Positions 1 to 7,840 of a stretch of DNA of 25,487 bases are shown here, piece by piece; within the stretch, counting starts at the first letter, position 1, and each line of letters opens with the position of its first letter. Under the pieces are notes generated by a model. The model was not told the origin of the DNA. It saw nothing but the letters and a program-made list of their open reading frames with translations, and ran no database searches. The position numbers and the translations under genes were made by a program. Source of the stretch: an uncultured Erythrobacteraceae bacterium (GTDB lineage: Bacteria; Pseudomonadota; Alphaproteobacteria; Sphingomonadales; Sphingomonadaceae); assembly GCA_946482075.1 (NCBI GenBank), contig CAMLQG010000045.1, positions 1 to 25,487 of the forward strand, in the 5' to 3' direction.

Positions 1-48
1 CGCCGGGGGGCGGGCCCCGACTCCGCCCGGGGGGGGGCGGGGTTGCCT

Positions 49-88
49 CCCCCCCACCCCTCGATCCCCTCCCCTAAAGGGGAGGGGA
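49..88. repeat. Poly-C/poly-G tract with G-quadruplex motif and short inverted repeat
   Basis: C-runs at 49-55, 57-60, 66-69 and 71-74 give the minus strand four runs of at least four G with loops of 1, 5 and 1 nt, a canonical G-quadruplex pattern. Overlapping it, CCCCTCCCCT (66-75) and AGGGGAGGGG (78-87) form a perfect 10-bp inverted repeat, 11 bp counting T65-A88. Similar CCTCCCC/GGGGAGG palindromes recur in sphingomonad intergenic DNA, and a relative lies at 15649-15675. Positions 1-48 are nearly pure G/C and hold no gene I can see. Function is unknown. Confidence 0.6.
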
Positions 89-133
89 AGCCCATCCTTT
101 CGAAGGTATTGCAAAGTACCCAATCGCGTTGGG

Positions 134-167
134 AAAAGGGGACCGGTGCCGAAACACCGATCCCCTT
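134..167 (-). terminator. Rho-independent terminator of clpA
   Basis: Read on the minus strand just after the clpA stop, the arms at 155-165 and 138-148 form an 11-bp stem (GGGGATCGGTG against CACCGGTCCCC, one mismatch) around a 6-nt loop. A short T-run (A134-A137 on the plus strand) follows. The hairpin starts about 25 nt beyond the clpA stop codon, as expected for an intrinsic terminator. Confidence 0.75.
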
Positions 168-191
168 CCATCACTCGCTGTCCGGGCGATA

Positions 192-2555
192 TCAGTCCTG
201 TTCGCCGCTGCTTTCGGCGGCCGGCTTCGGTTTGCGCTTCGGCGCGGCCTTCTTGGCCGGCTTGGCCTTCACCACTTTGGGCGGCGCGGGCGTCAGTTCG
301 AAGGCCAGCGCATCCTCCTTGACCGAGACGTGCACTTCGCCGCCCTGGGCCAGCTTGCCGAAGAGCAGTTCGTCCGCCAGCGGCTGCTTGACCTTCTCCT
401 GGATGAGACGGCCCATCGGGCGCGCGCCATAGAGCTTGTCGTAGCCGCGCTTGGACAGCCATTCGCGCGCATCGGTGTCGAACTGGATGTGGACGTTCTG
501 TTCGGCCAGCTGCAGTTCGAGCTGGAGGATGAACTTGTCCACCACCCGACTGACCACTTCGGTGCCGAGATAGGCGAACGGCACGATCGCATCGAGGCGG
601 TTACGGAATTCCGGCGTGAACATCCGCTTCACCGCTTCTTCGCCGGCGTCCTCCTTGGACACGTCGCCGAAACCGATGCCTTGCCGCGCCATGTCGGACG
701 CGCCCGCATTGGTCGTCATGATGAGGACGACATTGCGGAAATCGACCGTCTTGCCGTGATGGTCGGTCAGGCGGCCATGATCCATGACCTGGAGCAGGAT
801 GTTGAACAAGTCCGGATGCGCTTTCTCGATCTCGTCGAGCAGCAGGACGCAATGCGGCTGCTGGTCGATCGCATCGGTGAGCAGCCCGCCCTGATCGTAG
901 CCGACATAGCCCGGAGGGGCACCGATCAGGCGCGACACGCTGTGCCGCTCCATATATTCGGACATATCGAAACGCTGCAGGGGAATGCCCATGATATCGG
1001 CGAGCTGGCGTGCGACTTCCGTCTTGCCGACGCCGGTGGGCCCCGAGAACAGGAAGCTGCCGATGGGCTTTTCCGGATCGCGCAGGCGCGCCCGGCTCAG
1101 CTTCATCGCGCTGGACAGCACTTCGATCGCCTTGTCCTGGCCATAGACGACGCGTTTCAGATCGCGATCGAGATGTTCGAGCGCCTTCTTGTCGTCCTTG
1201 CTGACCGACTTGGCGGGAATGCGTGCCATGGTGGCGATCACCTTCTCGATCTCCGCGGCCGTGATCGTCTTGCGACGGCGGCTGGGGGGCACGAGCATCT
1301 GCATCGCGCCGACTTCGTCGATCACGTCGATCGCCTTGTCGGGCAGCTTGCGGTCATTGATGTAGCGCGCGGAAAGCTCCACCGCGGTGCGGATCGCATC
1401 GGGCGTGTACTTGACCTTGTGGTGCTCCTCGAACGCGCTGCGCAGGCCTTTGAGGATCTTGATCGTATCCTCGATGGTCGGCTCGTTCACGTCGATCTTC
1501 TGGAACCGGCGCAGCAGCGCGCGGTCCTTCTCGAAATGATTGCGGAACTCCTTGTAGGTGGTCGATCCGATGCAGCGGATCGCCCCGGAAGAGAGCGCGG
1601 GCTTGAGCAGGTTGGACGCGTCCATCGCTCCGCCGCTGGTAGCGCCCGCTCCGATCACCGTATGGATCTCGTCGATGAACAGGATCGCTTCGGGCATCTT
1701 TTCCAGTTCGGAGACGACCTGCTTCAGCCGTTCCTCGAAATCGCCGCGATAGCGCGTGCCGGCAAGCAGGCTGCCCATGTCGAGCGAGTAGATCACCGCG
1801 TCGACGAGCACGTCGGGCACGTCGCCTTCCACGATCTTGCGCGCCAGGCCTTCGGCGATCGCCGTCTTGCCCACGCCCGGATCGCCCACATAGAGCGGGT
1901 TGTTCTTGCTGCGGCGGCAGAGGATCTGGATCGTGCGATCCACTTCCGGCCCGCGCCCGATGAGGGGATCGACCTTGCCCTCGAGAGCCTTGGTGTTGAG
2001 ATTGACGCAGAACTGGTCGAGCGCGCCTTCCTTGCCGCTGGGTTTGCTTTCCGTCTTTTCCTCGCTGTGTGGTGCATCGTCCGATCCGGAGGTGGGCCGG
2101 TTTTCGATCTGGCGGCCGCCCTTGCCGATGCCGTGGCTGATGAAGCTCACCGCATCCAGGCGGCTCATGTCCTGCTGCTGCAGGAAGTAGACGGCGTAGC
2201 TGTCGCGTTCGGAAAACAGCGCCACCAGCACGTTGGCGCCGGTCACCGTGTCCTTGCCGGACGATTGCACATGCAGGATCGCGCGCTGGATCACGCGCTG
2301 GAAGCCGGCGGTGGGCTGCGGGTCGGATTTGTCGTCCGTCTTGAGCGACTGGTATTCCTGATCGAGATACTGGCGCACCACGTCGCCGAGATCGCCGAGG
2401 TCCACCCCGCAGGCCGTCATCACTTCGGCTGCGTCAGGATCGTCGATCAATGCGAGCAGGAGGTGCTCCAGCGTCGCATATTCGTGGCTCCGGTCCGACG
2501 CGTTGGTAAGCGCGTTGTGGAGCGTCTTTTCGAGATTCTGGGCGAAACTGGGCAT
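192..2555 (-). CDS. clpA: ATP-dependent Clp protease ATP-binding subunit ClpA
   Basis: A 787-residue AAA+ unfoldase of the Clp/Hsp100 family that feeds substrates to ClpP in the cytoplasm. Visible in order: the N-terminal Clp repeat domain (about 1-145), an acidic linker, AAA domain 1 with Walker A GDPGVGKT (about 224-231) and Walker B ILFIDE (about 292-297), then AAA domain 2 with Walker A GPTGVGKT (about 505-512) and Walker B VLLLDE (about 570-575). The IGF loop near 627-629, within QGIGFG, is the ClpP-docking loop. There is no long middle coiled-coil, so it is ClpA rather than ClpB. The last ~30 residues form a K/P/A-rich tail. An AGGGGAC ribosome site lies about 10 nt before the ATG, and a TATATC hexamer (2640-2645, minus strand) could be a -10 element without a clear -35. 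The adaptor gene clpS is not adjacent. Confidence 0.97.
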   Translation of the reverse strand: MPSFAQNLEKTLHNALTNASDRSHEYATLEHLLLALIDDPDAAEVMTACGVDLGDLGDVVRQYLDQEYQSLKTDDKSDPQPTAGFQRVIQRAILHVQSSGKDTVTGANVLVALFSERDSYAVYFLQQQDMSRLDAVSFISHGIGKGGRQIENRPTSGSDDAPHSEEKTESKPSGKEGALDQFCVNLNTKALEGKVDPLIGRGPEVDRTIQILCRRSKNNPLYVGDPGVGKTAIAEGLARKIVEGDVPDVLVDAVIYSLDMGSLLAGTRYRGDFEERLKQVVSELEKMPEAILFIDEIHTVIGAGATSGGAMDASNLLKPALSSGAIRCIGSTTYKEFRNHFEKDRALLRRFQKIDVNEPTIEDTIKILKGLRSAFEEHHKVKYTPDAIRTAVELSARYINDRKLPDKAIDVIDEVGAMQMLVPPSRRRKTITAAEIEKVIATMARIPAKSVSKDDKKALEHLDRDLKRVVYGQDKAIEVLSSAMKLSRARLRDPEKPIGSFLFSGPTGVGKTEVARQLADIMGIPLQRFDMSEYMERHSVSRLIGAPPGYVGYDQGGLLTDAIDQQPHCVLLLDEIEKAHPDLFNILLQVMDHGRLTDHHGKTVDFRNVVLIMTTNAGASDMARQGIGFGDVSKEDAGEEAVKRMFTPEFRNRLDAIVPFAYLGTEVVSRVVDKFILQLELQLAEQNVHIQFDTDAREWLSKRGYDKLYGARPMGRLIQEKVKQPLADELLFGKLAQGGEVHVSVKEDALAFELTPAPPKVVKAKPAKKAAPKRKPKPAAESSGEQD

Positions 2556-2684
2556 AAGTCTATGGTCCCCTGGGCGTGATTGGGTTTCCGCACCCGGCGA
2601 AATGCCGGATGGGAGAAAGAGATCGGGAAGTCCCCGTGTGATATAGGAAGCCGCCGCCGGATTGGGAGAGGGGCGGGCGGGGCA

Positions 2685-2888
2685 TCAGGCGCTCGGTGGC
2701 CTGAACAGCGCGTCGGCGGCCTCTCTGTGGGAGGCGGCCCTGCTGCTATGGGATTTCACGCGGGCGATTTCCGCTTCGAGCAGGGCGATACGCTCCTGCA
2801 ATTCGTCCTGCGAATAGCTGTCCAGGCTCTCCAGGGAGAGCTTCGCCGCGGCATCGCCACGCATCCGGGGGCGATCGTCATCTTCCAT
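2685..2888 (-). CDS. DUF1192 family small protein
   Basis: A 67-residue soluble protein with the DUF1192 core LESLDSYSQDELQERIALLEAEIARVK (about residues 19-45, split by Ser-Gln in the middle). This is a short amphipathic helix or coiled-coil typical of alphaproteobacteria. Function is unknown. It lies divergent from the quinone oxidoreductase gene at 2981, a pairing I believe is common in this class. A TTGACA hexamer upstream (2920-2925, minus strand) suggests a promoter very close to the ATG. The C-terminal third is Ser/Ala/Arg-rich and probably unstructured. Confidence 0.85.
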   Translation of the reverse strand: MEDDDRPRMRGDAAAKLSLESLDSYSQDELQERIALLEAEIARVKSHSSRAASHREAADALFRPPSA

Positions 2889-2896
2889 TGCGCTGC

Positions 2897-2925
2897 AACA
2901 TCACAAGCGCGCGTCTTGCTGTCAA
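2897..2925 (-). promoter_or_regulatory. Putative sigma70-type promoter for the DUF1192 gene
   Basis: On the minus strand a perfect TTGACA (2925-2920) is followed after 17 nt by GATGTT (2902-2897), preceded by TG as in an extended -10. The -10 match is weak (3 of 6). The predicted start would lie only a few bases before the ATG at 2888, giving a nearly leaderless mRNA. Confidence 0.35.
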
Positions 2926-2980
2926 CTGGGCTTGCGTTTAGGCTGTGCAACCGTGACGAGTTTGTCACACTGGGGGCAAA

Positions 2981-3982
2981 ATGACCGGAAATCAGGCTGT
3001 TGCCATGATCGCGATGGGATTCGACGCGCCCGGCGGGCCCGAGGTTTTGCGCAGCGAAGAATGTCCCGTCCCCCGGCCTCGCGCTGGCGAGGTGCTGATC
3101 CGGGTGGCCTATGCGGGAGTCAACCGGCCCGACATCGTGCAGCGTCAGGGTCATTATCCCCCGCCGCCGGGCGCATCGCCGATACCCGGCCTGGAAATCT
3201 CGGGCGAGGTCGTGTCGCTCGGCGCGGGCGTCGATCTCGGGCTGATCGGGCGCAATGTCTGCGCGCTCGTTTCCGGCGGGGGCTATGCCGAATATTGCCT
3301 GGCGCGGGCGGATCACTGCCTGCCGGTGCCCGATGGTCTGCCGCTGGACCAGGCGGCGGCGCTGCCGGAGACGCTGTTCACGGTCTGGCACAATCTCTTC
3401 GAACGCGGCTGGGCGGCGGATGGCGAGACCGTGCTCGTCCATGGCGGGACCAGCGGCATCGGGACGATGGCGATCGCGCTCGGCAAGCTGTTCGGCCTCG
3501 AAGTGATCGTGACCTGCGGGAGCGAGGCGAAATGCACTACTGCATGCAAGCTCGGCGCGGCCCATGCGATCGATTACAAGACGCAGGATTTCGTCGCCGA
3601 GATCGAGCGGATCACGCAGGGGCGCGGCGTGCAGGTGGTGCTGGACATGGTCGCGGGCGACTATGTCGCGCGCAATCTGCAATGCCTTGCCGATGATGGC
3701 CGCCATGTGACGATCGCGGTGCAGGGCGGCAGCAAGGCCGCCATCCCGATGGCCCAGGTGATGCTGCGCCGCCTGACCTTGACCGGATCGACGATGCGCG
3801 CGCGCAGCGATCGGTTCAAGGCGCTGCTGGCGCAGGAGATCCTGCGGGAAGTCTGGCCGCTGGTGGCCTCGGGCGAATTGCGGCCGGTGATGGATCGCGC
3901 CTTTCCCTTGCGGGAAGCCGCGGTCGCCCATGCCCGCATGGAAGCGGGCGAGCATGTCGGGAAGATCGTGCTCGCGGTGTGA
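2981..3982 (+). CDS. NAD(P)H:quinone oxidoreductase, zinc-independent MDR/PIG3 type
   Basis: A 333-residue medium-chain dehydrogenase/reductase close to the PIG3-like quinone oxidoreductases (QOR), cytosolic enzymes that reduce quinones or reactive carbonyls with NADPH. The N-terminal GroES-like domain contains GVNRPDIVQRQGHYPPP and PGLEISGEV. The Rossmann domain has the nucleotide loop VHGGTSGIGTMAI (about 153-165) and LGAAHAIDYK. The Cys/His ligands of zinc alcohol dehydrogenases are absent. A GGGGG tract lies 5-10 nt before the chosen ATG, but Met9 or Met12 are possible alternatives. It converges on the lipoprotein gene with a 24-nt gap. A GTGAC-N6-GTCAC dyad (2953-2968) just upstream could be an operator, though its spacing does not fit CRP. 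Confidence 0.9.
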   Translation: MTGNQAVAMIAMGFDAPGGPEVLRSEECPVPRPRAGEVLIRVAYAGVNRPDIVQRQGHYPPPPGASPIPGLEISGEVVSLGAGVDLGLIGRNVCALVSGGGYAEYCLARADHCLPVPDGLPLDQAAALPETLFTVWHNLFERGWAADGETVLVHGGTSGIGTMAIALGKLFGLEVIVTCGSEAKCTTACKLGAAHAIDYKTQDFVAEIERITQGRGVQVVLDMVAGDYVARNLQCLADDGRHVTIAVQGGSKAAIPMAQVMLRRLTLTGSTMRARSDRFKALLAQEILREVWPLVASGELRPVMDRAFPLREAAVAHARMEAGEHVGKIVLAV

Positions 3983-4006
3983 GCGGCAGTGCGCGACGCC
4001 TGTCCG

Positions 4007-4705
4007 TTATTCGCTGTAGTCCGAATAATCATACGCGCCCGGCGTGGTATCGGCGCCGCGGGTCTCGTCCGCCGGATCATCCGCTCGTTCCGCATCCCGG
4101 CTGGGATCGCTCGTCGGCGCGTCGGCCGCCGCGAATTCGCCGGACGGGCCGTCCCATGCTGCCTGCTCGCTGAGGAAATCCGTCAGGAAGCTCGGCCTGT
4201 TGACCATGGCCATCACTTCGCTGATCTTGCCCGGGTTCATCGCCAGCACCATCGCGCCCATCATCTCGTTCAGTTCGAGCACCGCCTTGGTGTCGTCGCT
4301 CGTCCTCAACCCGTCGGCCCAGCTCTGCAGCTTGCGGCGGAACGCGTTCTCCACCTTGCTTTCGCGCAGGATTTTCTCGCTGCCGCCGAAATTCGCTTTG
4401 ATCGCCGGCATGTCGATGGCGACATGGACGCGCGAGCGGCCGTCATCGACCGGCTCCACCCGGAAGGCCAGAGTCGCGTCTTCGTAATCGCCCGTGCCGT
4501 CGATGGTGTAGAGCACTTCGCCTTCGCCCGGCGTCGAAAGCCTGGGGGCGGGGAGGCCGAGATATTGCCGCACCATCCCGCCGTCGAAGGCGGAAAGCTG
4601 GCCATAGGCTCGCGCGGCCGGCCGATCGACGTCGATCGTGAAATCGTCGCCGCCACCGCAAGCACTCAGGGCCAGCGCGAAGCCGGCGACAAGACATCGA
4701 TGCAT
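4007..4705 (-). CDS. Predicted lipoprotein of unknown function
   Basis: A 232-residue protein with a short lipoprotein signal: MHRCLVAGFALAL followed by the lipobox LSAC, so Cys16 is the likely lipidated residue. The mature N-terminus is GGGDD. The body has a beta-rich stretch (about 60-105: VLYTIDGTGDYEDATLAFRV and onward) and then a helical part. The last ~50 residues are acidic, rich in Asp/Ala/Tyr and end in YDYSDYSE, probably disordered. I do not recognise a named family. It is transcribed alone, convergent with the oxidoreductase and divergent from the phosphoesterase at 4902. Retention in the inner membrane or sorting to the outer membrane cannot be decided from the sequence. Confidence 0.85.
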   Translation of the reverse strand: MHRCLVAGFALALSACGGGDDFTIDVDRPAARAYGQLSAFDGGMVRQYLGLPAPRLSTPGEGEVLYTIDGTGDYEDATLAFRVEPVDDGRSRVHVAIDMPAIKANFGGSEKILRESKVENAFRRKLQSWADGLRTSDDTKAVLELNEMMGAMVLAMNPGKISEVMAMVNRPSFLTDFLSEQAAWDGPSGEFAAADAPTSDPSRDAERADDPADETRGADTTPGAYDYSDYSE

Positions 4706-4901
4706 CGTGAACCCCCTGTTTCAGCCGATGGCCGTTGCCGCCACCATCGCACGAGGTCCTTAAAACGGGGTTACGGCGGCGGGATTATCCGTCGAATCCC
4801 AGCTATTTGCGTCATCGAACCGTAATCAAACTGCGTTCGCCACGTAATATAGAAGTGTCATTTGCGCCATCGATGACAGCGTCTCTTTTCGAGGTAAGAC
4901 C

Positions 4902-5807
4902 ATGATCGATGATGGCCGCCAGGCTGTGGGGGATCGGGCCGAGCTGCCGAAAGGCCTGGCAGACATTGCCGCCTTTCCCCGCCTGCGGCCGTCGCGTGCC
5001 GTTCCGCCCGAAAGCGGACGGCGCAAATACCGGACGATCTGGATTTCCGACGTCCATCTGGGGACGAAGGGTTGCAACGCCGACCTGCTGATCGACTTCC
5101 TCGACAATACCGACAGCGAGACGATGTATCTTGTGGGGGATATCATCGACGGCTGGCGGCTGAAGAAGAGGTTCTACTGGCCCCAGGCGCATAATGACAT
5201 CGTCTGGCGCATCCTGAAGCGCGCCAAGCGCGGCACGCGGATCGTCTACATCCCCGGCAATCACGACGAGATGTTCCGCCAGTTCACCGGCCTCAATTTC
5301 GGCGGCGTAGAGATCAGGCGCGCCGCGTTCCACACCACGGCCGATGGCCGCCGGCTGATGGTGCTCCATGGCGACGAATTCGACACGATCATGCTCGCCC
5401 ACCGCTGGCTCGCTTTCGTGGGTGACGCGGCCTATCACCTGCTGATGGGCCTCAACCGCTGGGTCAATGCGGCGCGCCGGCGCTTCGGCATGCCCTATTG
5501 GTCGCTCAGCAAGATGGCAAAGCACAAGGTCAAGAACGCGGTCGAGTTCATCTCGCGCTTCGAGGAGCTGGTGGCCAAGGCGGCGGGCGAACGCGGCGTG
5601 GACGGCGTGGTCTGCGGCCATATCCATACGGCCGAGATGCGCCAGTTCGGTGACGTCGCCTATTACAATGACGGCGACTGGGTGGAAGGCTGCACCGCGC
5701 TGGTCGAACATTTCGACGGCCGGATGGAAGTGCTCCACTGGCCCGATGAAGTCGCCCGGCGGAACGCGCTGGCGGCTGAAGAGACCCGGATGGAAGCGGC
5801 GGCATGA
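4902..5807 (+). CDS. UDP-2,3-diacylglucosamine diphosphatase-like metallophosphoesterase
   Basis: A 301-residue calcineurin-like phosphoesterase of the LpxH-type group (COG2908). All metal-ligand blocks are present: D50-x-H52 (SDVHLG), D80 (VGDIIDGW), N120-H121 (PGNHDE), H156-G-D158 and H240-x-H242 (CGHIHTAE). LpxH cleaves UDP-2,3-diacylglucosamine to lipid X, but many alphaproteobacteria use LpxI for that step, so this paralogue may act on a different lipid or nucleotide pyrophosphate. The first ~40 residues precede the fold and look flexible. The GAGGTAA ribosome site 5-11 nt upstream supports this ATG. Its stop overlaps the start of the glycosyltransferase gene by 4 nt (ATGA), so the two are probably translationally coupled and act in one pathway. 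Confidence 0.88.
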   Translation: MIDDGRQAVGDRAELPKGLADIAAFPRLRPSRAVPPESGRRKYRTIWISDVHLGTKGCNADLLIDFLDNTDSETMYLVGDIIDGWRLKKRFYWPQAHNDIVWRILKRAKRGTRIVYIPGNHDEMFRQFTGLNFGGVEIRRAAFHTTADGRRLMVLHGDEFDTIMLAHRWLAFVGDAAYHLLMGLNRWVNAARRRFGMPYWSLSKMAKHKVKNAVEFISRFEELVAKAAGERGVDGVVCGHIHTAEMRQFGDVAYYNDGDWVEGCTALVEHFDGRMEVLHWPDEVARRNALAAEETRMEAAA

Positions 5808-6835
5808 TGGGTCTGCGCATCGCGCTGGTGACGGATGCCTGGGCGCCCCAGGTGAATGGCGTGGTGCGCACGCTGCAGTCCGTAACGGGCGTGTTGCGGG
5901 GCTGGGGGCACGAAATCGTCGTGATCTCGCCCGACCAGTTCCATTCGATGCCCTGTCCGAGCTATCCCGAGATACGCCTGGCGCTGACCCGGCCCGGCCT
6001 GGTGAGCGCAAAGCTGTCCGCCTTGTGCCCCGATGCGGTGCATATCGCGACGGAAGGTCCGCTGGGGCTCGCCGCGCGGCGTCACTGCCTGGCGCGGGGC
6101 CTGCCGTTCACCACGGCCTACCACACCCAGTTCCCCGATTATCTCGCGCGGCGCACGCGCTTGCCCGCGGCCGCCTTCTGGCCCTATATTCGCTGGTTCC
6201 ATCGCCCTTCGGCGGGGATCATGGTGGCGACCGAAACGATCCGCGAGCAGTTGCGCGGCCAGGGGCTCGGCCATGTCCGCCACTGGAGCAGGGGCGTGGA
6301 CCTTTCGGCCTTCTCCCCGCTGCTGGAGCCGCCGGGCCTGTTTCTCGACCTGCCCCGCCCGATCCAGCTCTATGTCGGGCGGATCGCGGTGGAGAAGAAT
6401 ATCGAGGCTTTCCTGCGTTCGTCCCATCCGGGATCGAAAGTCGTGGTCGGCGACGGGCCAGCGCGGGCGCGGCTGGAAGCGGAATTCCCCGAAGCCCGTT
6501 TCCTGGGCAAGCAGACCGGTGCGGACCTTGCCGCCTGCTATGCCGGGGCGGATGTGTTCGTCTTCCCCAGCCGGACCGACACGTTCGGCCTGGTGATGAT
6601 CGAAGCGCTGGCCTGCGGCACGCCGGTCGCCGCTTACCCGGTTCCCGGTCCGCTCGACATTCTCACGCCGAAGACGGGCGCGATGGACGAGGATCTCGGC
6701 CACGCGATCGCGCAGGCGCTCACGCTGGAGCGGGAGGATTGCGCCGCCCATGGATCGAGCTTCACCTGGGAAGCGAGCGCGCGGCAGTTCCTCACCGCCC
6801 TCGCCTGCGATGAGGCGCACGCCGCCGCGGCTTGA
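5804..6835 (+). CDS. Glycosyltransferase family 4 (GT-B fold)
   Basis: A 343-residue GT-B glycosyltransferase of the GT4 class, in the branch that includes MgtA/SqdX-like lipid glycosyltransferases. The N-terminal domain begins RIALVTDAWAPQVNGVVRTL, the acceptor-side signature of that branch. The nucleotide-sugar domain holds LYVGRIAVEKNIEAF, VVGDGPARARLE and SRTDTFGLVMIEALACGTPVA. In the last, Asp replaces the first Glu of the usual EX7E motif, a substitution I believe is common in this subgroup. No transmembrane helix is visible, so it is probably a peripheral inner-membrane enzyme. The coupled phosphoesterase upstream points to glycolipid or envelope synthesis. Donor and acceptor cannot be named from sequence. 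A second ATG at 5807 is an equally possible start. Confidence 0.9.
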   Translation: MMGLRIALVTDAWAPQVNGVVRTLQSVTGVLRGWGHEIVVISPDQFHSMPCPSYPEIRLALTRPGLVSAKLSALCPDAVHIATEGPLGLAARRHCLARGLPFTTAYHTQFPDYLARRTRLPAAAFWPYIRWFHRPSAGIMVATETIREQLRGQGLGHVRHWSRGVDLSAFSPLLEPPGLFLDLPRPIQLYVGRIAVEKNIEAFLRSSHPGSKVVVGDGPARARLEAEFPEARFLGKQTGADLAACYAGADVFVFPSRTDTFGLVMIEALACGTPVAAYPVPGPLDILTPKTGAMDEDLGHAIAQALTLEREDCAAHGSSFTWEASARQFLTALACDEAHAAAA

Positions 6836-6980
6836 ACGCCGCGCGGCGCAGGTCCCTGTTCCCGCCGCTTTGTTGCGGACGGGGCGATGTTGCTTGCCGA
6901 AAGCCGGCCCTTCGCCTACATGGGCCGGGATACGGCCGCTCCCGATGGGGCGGCCCTTACTATTTTTACGGAGATGAACC

Positions 6981-7679
6981 GTGTCCCAGCCGACCCCGCT
7001 GATGCCCCATGCGACGGCATCCTGGCTTGTCGACAGCACTTCGCTCACTTTCGAGCAGATCGCGGAATTCTGCGGTCTTCACATCCTGGAAGTGCAGGCG
7101 ATGGCCGACGATCTGGCGAGCAGCAAATATACCGGCCGCGATCCGATCCACTCGGGCGAACTGACGCATGAGGAGATCGAGCGAGGCCAGGCCGATCCCG
7201 GCTATACGCTGAAGATGCAGAAGGCGCCGGTCTCGGTCAGCCGCACGAAGGGCCCGCGCTACACGCCGGTCTCCAAGCGGCAGGATAAGCCGGACGGCAT
7301 CGCCTGGATCCTGCGCAACCATCCGGAAATCTCGGACGCGCAGATCGGCAAGCTGATCGGCACCACCCGCAACACGATCACCGCGATCCGCGAACGCAGC
7401 CACTGGAACATCCAGAACATCCAGCCGAAGGACCCGGTCACGCTGGGCTTGTGCTCGCAGCGCGAACTGGACGCGATCGTCGCGCGCGCCGCCAAGAAGG
7501 CCGGCATCGTGGACGAAGTGGGCGAGGACACCCGCATCGGCGACGACAAGCAGGCGCTGATCGAGGAACTGCATGCCGAGCGCGAGCGCGCTGCCGCCGC
7601 GGCCCAGGAAGCCGCGCAGGAAGCCGAAGTCGAAGCCTGGCTGCAGGCCAAGCGCGCGGAAGAAGCCAGCGAAGGCTGA
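6981..7679 (+). CDS. trcR: DUF1013 family cell-cycle transcriptional regulator TrcR
   Basis: A 232-residue protein of the DUF1013 family (COG3820), restricted to alphaproteobacteria and annotated there as the cell-cycle regulator TrcR. The N-terminus (SWLVDSTSLTFEQIAEFCGLH, about 15-35) and the middle (IAWILRNHPEISDAQIGKLIGTTRNTITAIR, about 103-133) both look like helix-turn-helix units. The C-terminus is a charged Ala/Glu coiled-coil (about 185-232). The start is a GTG, chosen because ACGGAGA sits about 7 nt upstream and the family N-terminus follows at once. It appears monocistronic: 145 nt separate it from the glycosyltransferase, and a long inverted repeat lies 52 nt after the stop. Confidence 0.9.
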   Translation: MSQPTPLMPHATASWLVDSTSLTFEQIAEFCGLHILEVQAMADDLASSKYTGRDPIHSGELTHEEIERGQADPGYTLKMQKAPVSVSRTKGPRYTPVSKRQDKPDGIAWILRNHPEISDAQIGKLIGTTRNTITAIRERSHWNIQNIQPKDPVTLGLCSQRELDAIVARAAKKAGIVDEVGEDTRIGDDKQALIEELHAERERAAAAAQEAAQEAEVEAWLQAKRAEEASEG

Positions 7680-7731
7680 TCTTTCCTGCCCTATCCTTTT
7701 CGTTATGCTGCGGTTGGTTCAGGATTCGTAT

Positions 7732-7815
7732 CGTCATTGCGAGCGGAGCGAAGCAATCCAGGGCAATTGCGCGCCGCCCCTGGATTGCTTCGTCGCTTCG
7801 CTCCTCGCAATGACG
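7732..7815. repeat. Interspersed palindromic repeat of the CGTCATTGCGAG type
   Basis: The left arm (7732-7763) begins CGTCATTGCGAGCGGAGC and the right arm (7777-7815) is its near reverse complement, ending CTCGCAATGACG. The loop is about 13 nt. The right arm carries an extra internal GAAGCGAC-like unit, so the arms are imperfect. Spurious translation gives the peptide HCERSEAIQ, familiar from this repeat class across alphaproteobacteria. It could fold as a long hairpin in trcR-derived transcripts. No transposase is nearby. Confidence 0.85.
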
Positions 7816-7840
7816 AGGTAACGGGGAGCAGAGTTCCCGA

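Noticed and set aside
129..2579. An 816-codon open frame on the plus strand antisense to all of clpA
   Set aside because: It mirrors clpA codon bias in GC-rich DNA. Its translation is His/Arg/Asp-rich low-complexity with no recognisable domain, while the minus-strand frame is an intact ClpA.
2953..2968. GTGAC-N6-GTCAC as a CRP/FNR site
   Set aside because: The half-sites would be GTGA-N8-TCAC, two bases longer than the CRP spacing. Kept only as a generic dyad.
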